NCBI GenBank assembly: GCA_023052935.1
Contig: CM041292.1
Location: 204,375,799 to 204,439,798, forward strand
Origin: Piezodorus guildinii
Lineage: Eukaryota; Arthropoda; Insecta; Hemiptera; Pentatomidae
DNA length: 64,000 nucleotides
Direction: 5' to 3'
Of this stretch, positions 59,003 to 64,000 are shown piece after piece (the first letter of the stretch is position 1; the number at the start of each line of letters is the position of its first letter). Below the pieces are notes generated by a model. That model saw only the letters and a program-made list of their open reading frames with translations, did not search any database and had not been told where the DNA came from. The translations under genes and the position numbers were made by a program.

Positions 59003-59530
59003 CACACAAACACACACATACATACATTTAACTAAAAAACAGTAAATCAAAAATATTTGAACATTGAAGGTATTTTTTTTTTAAATAGAAGTAAATAATC
59101 TTGACAGAGCTAACACCAAAGCTTAAGATAACGGATAGCAAAAAAAAATATTTCCTTTTATTAGTTATCGGCTAATTGAATACTGGTGAAAATACTGATA
59201 TAATTTTAAAAATACCGATTATGTAATCTACTTTAAAAGATACCTCGCCTATAATTTCACCAATCTAAAGCATAACATCATATTCTTGTAACATGAAATA
59301 AATAAATTAAAGTATTTAATCTGCAATATTCATAGTCAATCATTATTCAAAAGTAACAGATATGTTAACAAATTGAATATCAATTCTTCGTTCAAATAAA
59401 AATAAAAATATAGTTAAATCATCATTTAAAGTTTACAGATAACTTTTATTTTGTTTCACAAGAATACAAACATATAGTCTTGGAAGGAATTAGTCCGGGT
59501 GGCGGTCAGTAAATGAATGTAAGTTTAAAA
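58946..59530. other. Unassigned; (TA)n at 58968-58998
   Basis: No gene recognised. Confidence 0.35.
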
Positions 59531-59532
59531 TA

Positions 59533-60181
59533 TTGGGTTGTTTCACATGAAATGTCCATTTTTATAGTTTCTGAAATACATAAAGGATTTTGCAGGTCTC
59601 TGTTGTTTTCTTCCGAATGTTTACATATTTAAAGAAAACAGTTACTAATCCTCTACTTTGTATTATAAACATTAGCTTCCCAATCAATTATCCACTTTTT
59701 ATTATACCTTCAAATATGAACATGGAAACACGCGGTTTTCGAGTAATATTTTTGTAGAAGAGAGTGTTAATGAACGGACCATTCGCCGTTGGTTTGCTAA
59801 GTTTTCAGCTGGGGATATCGACTTGGAAAACTTGCCCCGAGGAAGACCTCCGTCCGTAATAGACAACGATGTCCTCAAACATACAGTAGAAGGAAACCCC
59901 TACGAAACAGTTAAAGGACTCTGAGCACAACTAAATGCAAGTGCATCTGCCGTAAACGTTTTGAAAATGATGTAAACGAGTGAAAAGTGCGTTTTCAGAT
60001 TTTGTTTCACTTCAAAGCTCAGAGTTTTTCGGTCCAGGGATAAAAAAAGTTGGTGTCACGTTGGGCAAAATGTGTAGAAAAATAAGGTAAATACTTCGAG
60101 TAATATTATCTTGTTTTCATATCGTATTTTTTATAAAAAACCTTTACCTTGAAAACGGACATTTCATGTGACACAACCTAA
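59533..60181 (+). mobile_element. mariner-type element, internally deleted, both TIRs
   Basis: TIRs TTGGGTTGTTTCACATGAAA and, reversed, TTAGGTTGTGTCACATGAAA, with TA at 59531-59532 and 60182-60183. 649 bp. The N-terminal remnant MNMETRGFRVIFL is followed by VNERTIRRWFAKFSAGDIDL and ENLPRGRPPSVIDNDVLKH, then a jump past the whole catalytic region. Non-autonomous. It lies in the left arm of a hammerhead-like pair. Confidence 0.9.
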
Positions 60182-60314
60182 TATTTATTGTCTACTAAAG
60201 TTTCGACCCCCATTGTGTGGCATCATTAGGGCCAAAAAAGATACAAAAGAAATACAATTTTAATGACATAAAATACAATATTATATAAACTATTGAGGTA
60301 GAGAACGTTTTTCA

Positions 60315-60353
<39 letters not shown>

Positions 60354-60530
60354 GCACACACGCACGCACAGTTTTGTTTTTATATTTTAATACTGATGTT
60401 CTCTAGCACAATAGTTTAAATAATATTGTACATAATGTTATTAAAATTCTTTTGTATCATTTTAGCCCTGATGAGTACCCACTAGGAGGGGCGAAACGTT
60501 GGCAAGCAATAAATAGTTAAAACTATTTAG
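60182..60530. repeat. Inverted pair with hammerhead-like cores and (CA)n loop
   Basis: The left arm TTTATTGTCTACTAAAGTTT is inverse to the right arm GAAACGTTGGCAAGCAATAA. The left arm continues across the mariner (GTAAGTTTAAAA at 59519-59530 against TTAAAACTATTTAG at right). Cores: minus 60200-60229 (CTAATGA, degenerate) and plus 60468-60497 (CTGATGA, GAAACGTT). The loop has (CA)n at 60318-60370. Confidence 0.7.
60468..60497 (+). ncRNA. Hammerhead-like core, right arm
   Basis: CTGATGA, stem II between GTACCC and GGGGC (imperfect), GAAACGTT. Stem I GCC before and GGC after pairs fully. Confidence 0.5.
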
Positions 60531-61218
60531 TTGTTTCATTTTCTGAACGCCATCTGTACTAATTCCTTTCAGTTAATCTCAACGGTCAACTAATTATATC
60601 CACTATGATAAAACATATATTCTTTTCGTTTCGCATACTTTAAGAGAGAATATATTTATGACGAGACCTACGTCCCTTGTCTTTTATTCCGCGGGACAGA
60701 CCCACTTATAGGGAATATGTCCCTGTGTTCCCAGATTCTAGCGTGGGACGCATAAAATTTGATGATAAAATCGTTTTGAAAACTCGATTGCCTACCTACC
60801 TACCAAGCCTAAAATAAATAATAATAATTAATTAAAGGAAACATGTCTAACGATCCTATCCGTATCAACATAAATGTCACTCCATAACCAGAAGTTACTC
60901 TTAAATCACAGTTAACATTAACTTATTTTGTAATTAATTTACTAACAAGTTAATAAAATAATCAATTACCACCGAACTTAATTAGTTCAAATAAATGGGA
61001 CGTAGAAAGAACAGATAAGCCACTTATATATTTTTAAAATTCAGAATGAACATGTACAATTACATTCAATTATCATGATTTAAGAAACATGCTTATAGTT
61101 TTATAGAACTTCAATCGGGGAACTATTGTAAAAATTTTAATTCTTGCAACACCAACAAAGCGCTTAAATATATAAAAAGCGCCTATACTAACAAAAATGT
61201 AGGCAAACTGTCATTTTT
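60531..61218. other. Unassigned sequence
   Basis: No gene recognised in about 690 bp. Confidence 0.35.
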
Positions 61219-61815
61219 ATTTTCACTTACCTATATATGAAATAAATAGTAAGGGAAAGTATTGCGATCGTGTAAATTTTTCAATTTCAGTTTTCAATGG
61301 AAATACGCGTTTTAGAGTCTCTTGACTCCAAACAACCAAGTAGCCAAAAAAGTTCTCAGTGTCCGTCTGGGTGTGTGGTAAGTCAAGTGCAAAAACGATA
61401 CTGAATAGTCGTACGAAACTGAAATATCATATTTAAGACAACTGTACGGCCAAGATGCTACAAAAAAAGTTTCATCAAAATCAGCTGACCGGAAGTACTA
61501 CTTTATACCATGCATTTTGCACCTATTTATAATTTTATCAAAAACGAACTTAACGATTTAATCGCAATATTGAAATAAAATTTAATGGAATTTAATATAA
61601 TGTAGGTTTCATTCTCATTGAAATAGTCTGACATGGCTTAAATGCCGATATTTTAAATTTTCTTTCTCCTAAAGTACATTTAATTTTGTATATTTAAAAA
61701 AAAAATAGACACATCATCTTATTAGCAAAGCTAAATAACCGCTAAATACGAAAGTTGAGAGAATTTGATAAACAACTAAAGGAGAAAAGTGCAAACATAT
61801 TTTTTTATTAAATTT
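61219..61815 (-). mobile_element. HINE-like element, 5'-truncated, old
   Basis: ATTTTCACTTACCTATATATG start, core AGTATTGCGATCGTG, (GT)n reduced to GTGTGTGG; ends in a T run where the next copy begins. Confidence 0.78.
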
Positions 61816-61828
61816 TTTTTTAATTTTT

Positions 61829-62448
61829 ACTTTCGCTTCCTATATATGAAATATATAGTAAGGTAAAGTATTGCAATCGTGAAAATTTTCGAATTCAAGC
61901 TTACCAGAAGATCTACTTTATACCATGCATTTTACACCTTGGTTTCATTCTGATTAAATAGTCTGACAGGGCTTGGATGCCGATATTTCATATTGTCTTC
62001 CCCTAAAGTACCTTCAATTCTTTAGATTCCATAAAAATAACTATACTATCTTGTTAGCATTGATAATTAACTGATAAATATACAAGCTGAGTGAATTTAA
62101 TAAACAACTAAAGGAGAAAGCTAAAAAAATATTTTTTACTGCAATTTTTTGTTTTTGAACATAAGAACATTAATATAGATGTATACTATACCGTTGGAAA
62201 ATTAAAGATTTTAGAAAAAATATTATCTAATACACGTAATTTCAAAGGACAGTGATGAAAAGCCAATAAAACTAACTGATTTTTGTAGATAAAAATATAA
62301 TAGATGAGTTAATAAACCACATCTTTCTATTGACACTCAAAATAATTAACTGTTTAACGATTTATTTGTATCTTTAAAAGTATTTAAAAATTCTTGAAAT
62401 GATTTTAACAACGGAGGTTAGTGAAAGTCATGTGTTGCCCGCACCAGA
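61829..62448 (-). mobile_element. HINE-like element, internally deleted
   Basis: ACTTTCGCTTCCTATATATG start, deletion at about 61900 removing the (GT)n side, ...TTGCCCGCACCAGA end before TTTTT. Forms part of the left arm of the inverted duplication. Confidence 0.85.
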
Positions 62449-62712
62449 TTTTTATAATTAATGCTAAGATTTGTTTATTCAATTTTATTAACGATTGACA
62501 AGATTTTTATTGTTGTTTCTAATAATTTTTATTTTAACTGCAAACGGTGAAACTCTGTTTTATATCTAACATTTTTATGTAATCTGACAAAATATTTTTT
62601 GGACTAAGACTGATCAGACATCTATTTGGATGTGATTTGTAGAGGGGTTTGTAACGTTTTTTTTCAATACTCAGTTTGTCTCAAAATTAACTCTCTTGGT
62701 GTTTCTCAGGTT
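62449..62712. repeat. Inverted duplication, left arm
   Basis: Unique-looking sequence repeated inversely at 63487-63682, with about 60 bp missing from the right copy. It continues leftward through the HINE-like element. Confidence 0.85.
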
Positions 62713-62735
62713 GGCGAAAAAATTTATTTCTTCCC

Positions 62736-63165
62736 GAGACGTGACAAAATTTATTTTTATCAAAATGAACTTACCAGGAGATCTACTTTATACCATGCAT
62801 TTTACACCTTGGTTTCATTCTGATTAAATAGTCTGACAGGGCTTGGATGCCGATATTTCAAATTGTCTTCCCCTAAAGTACCTTCAATCCTTTAGATTCT
62901 ATAAAAATAACTATACTATCTTGTTAGCATTGATAATTAACTGATAACTTGTATATTTATCAGTGAATTTAATAAACAACTAAAAGAGAAAGCTGGAAAA
63001 ATATTTTTTAATCCAATTTTTGTGTTTTTGAACACGAGAATAGTAATATAGATGTATAATATACTGTTGGATAGCTAAAGATTTTCGAAAAAATATTTTC
63101 TTATATACGGAATCGTAAAGGGTAATGGTGAGTGATGAAAAGCCGATAAAACTAACTGTTTAGGT
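62736..63165 (-). mobile_element. HINE-like element, middle part
   Basis: Near-identical, same orientation, to 61905-62285 (CTACTTTATACCATGCATTT..., GGCTTGGATGCCGATATTTC). Both ends are absent. Confidence 0.8.
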
Positions 63166-63290
63166 GAGTACCTTTCATTACGGGTAACTTAACGAGTGTT
63201 GAATATACCTATCCTTAATTAAAGCTGGCTAGACAAAATTTAGGACTACCACTATAGCATCAGTTTGATCAATGACGGCAGCACATGAAA
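63166..63290 (+). mobile_element. tRNA-derived SINE family 2, 3' fragment
   Basis: CCTATCCTTAATTAAAGCTGG, CAAAATTTAGGACTACC and a diverged end match the family body. Confidence 0.5.
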
Positions 63291-63486
63291 AACATACCTA
63301 AACATTGGGTCCTTGCGAAAAATGTTACATACGGAAATAACTTCAAATTTTAAATACGAGCAATATAACATCAACACAGCTTCTTTGACACAGAACATGT
63401 CAATACTTACATTACTACAACAAACGTTATAGAACAAAATATATCTCCACGCAAAATTCTCACTTTGGAACAACCGTAAAATTTTC

Positions 63487-63682
63487 ATCCTGAGAAACAC
63501 CAAGAGAGTTAATTTTGAGACAAACTGAGTATGGAAAAAAAAAACCGTTACAAACCCCTCTACAAATCAGATCCAAATAGATGTCTGATCAGTCTCAGTG
63601 CAAAAAATATTTTGTCAGATTACATATTGTTATTAATTGTTAATAAAATTGAATATACAAATCTTAGCATTAATTATAAAAA
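63487..63682. repeat. Inverted duplication, right arm
   Basis: Reverse complement of 62449-62712 with a ~60-bp deletion. Confidence 0.85.
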
Positions 63683-64000
63683 TCTGGTGCGGGCAACACA
63701 TGACGTTCACTAACCTCCGTTGTTAAAATCAGTTCAAGAATTTTTAAATACTTTTAAAGATACAAATAAATCGTTAAAGAATTAATTATTTTGAGTGTCA
63801 ATAGAAAGATGTGTTTTATTAACTCATCTATTATATTTTTATCTACAAAAATCAGAGAGTTTTATTGGCTTTTCATCACTCTCCTTTGAAATTCCGTGTA
63901 TTAGATAATATTTTTTCTAAAATCTTTAGCTTTCCAACGGTGTATTATACATCTATATTAATGTTCTTATGTTCAAAAACAAAAAATTGCAGTAAAAAAT
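63683..64000 (+). mobile_element. HINE-like element, runs off the window
   Basis: TCTGGTGCGGGCAACACATG start at the same junction as the copy ending at 62448, in inverse orientation. Confidence 0.85.

Overview
This window looks like a piece of an AT-rich animal genome, most likely an arthropod and probably an insect. The reasons are Jockey-type, RNase H-bearing (I-type) and other non-LTR retrotransposons, mariner fragments, tRNA-derived SINEs and Helentron/DINE-1-style repeats. The species cannot be named from sequence alone. I found no convincing host gene: almost every open frame belongs to a mobile element or is a low-complexity frame. No rRNA, functional tRNA gene, CRISPR array or operon was seen.

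The dominant component is one short family, called HINE-like here. About 30 whole, internally deleted or decayed copies lie on both strands. A copy starts with TCTGGTGCGGGCAACACACG, carries ACTTTCACTTAC near that end and its inverse GTAAGTGAAAGT near the other, has a variable (CA)n block about three quarters along, and ends with the palindrome CTTACTATATATAGTAAG. This matches the architecture of Helentron-associated non-autonomous elements. Copies sit in A/T homopolymer runs and often nest in one another or in LINEs.

LINEs. A near-complete Jockey element (29926-34530, minus strand; ORF1 and ORF2, each with a frameshift) lies inside a mariner remnant (29693-35081) with an 11-bp target duplication. 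Fragments of a second Jockey-like family (2.4, 28.4, 46.8, 53.7, 55.6 and 58.5 kb), a third (49.7 and 50.7 kb), an I-type element with RNase H (21.9-23.2 kb), another RT family called LINE-B here (3.4, 8.2, 14.4/15.8, 40.6 and 56.7 kb) and several LINE 3' ends (7.0-8.0, 9.4-9.6, 12.1-12.6 and 41.4-41.9 kb) fill much of the rest.

DNA transposons. Two further mariner remnants lie at 45.3-46.1 and 59.5-60.2 kb. A 248-bp hAT-type MITE at 12270-12517 has a perfect 8-bp target duplication. A Transib-like non-autonomous element at 16332-17158 begins CACGGTG and ends in the inverse of CACAGTG, flanked by CGACG and CGGCG.

SINEs. One tRNA-derived family has clear A and B boxes but a poly-T tail. A second ends in an A-rich ...GACGTTAAATAAATGAA tail.

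The most unusual signal is a set of hammerhead-ribozyme-like cores (CTGANGA, stem II, GAAACGTH). Three sites carry two cores as outward-facing inverted pairs: 27.2-28.1, 50.9-51.2 and 60.2-60.5 kb. Single cores lie at 12.8 and 18.1 kb and a truncated one at 24.4 kb. Short stem I sequences change in a compensatory way between loci. A five-unit 204-bp tandem array (44047-45066) carries a decayed version of the same motif. At the right edge, 61.8-64.0 kb is a young inverted duplication that runs off the window.
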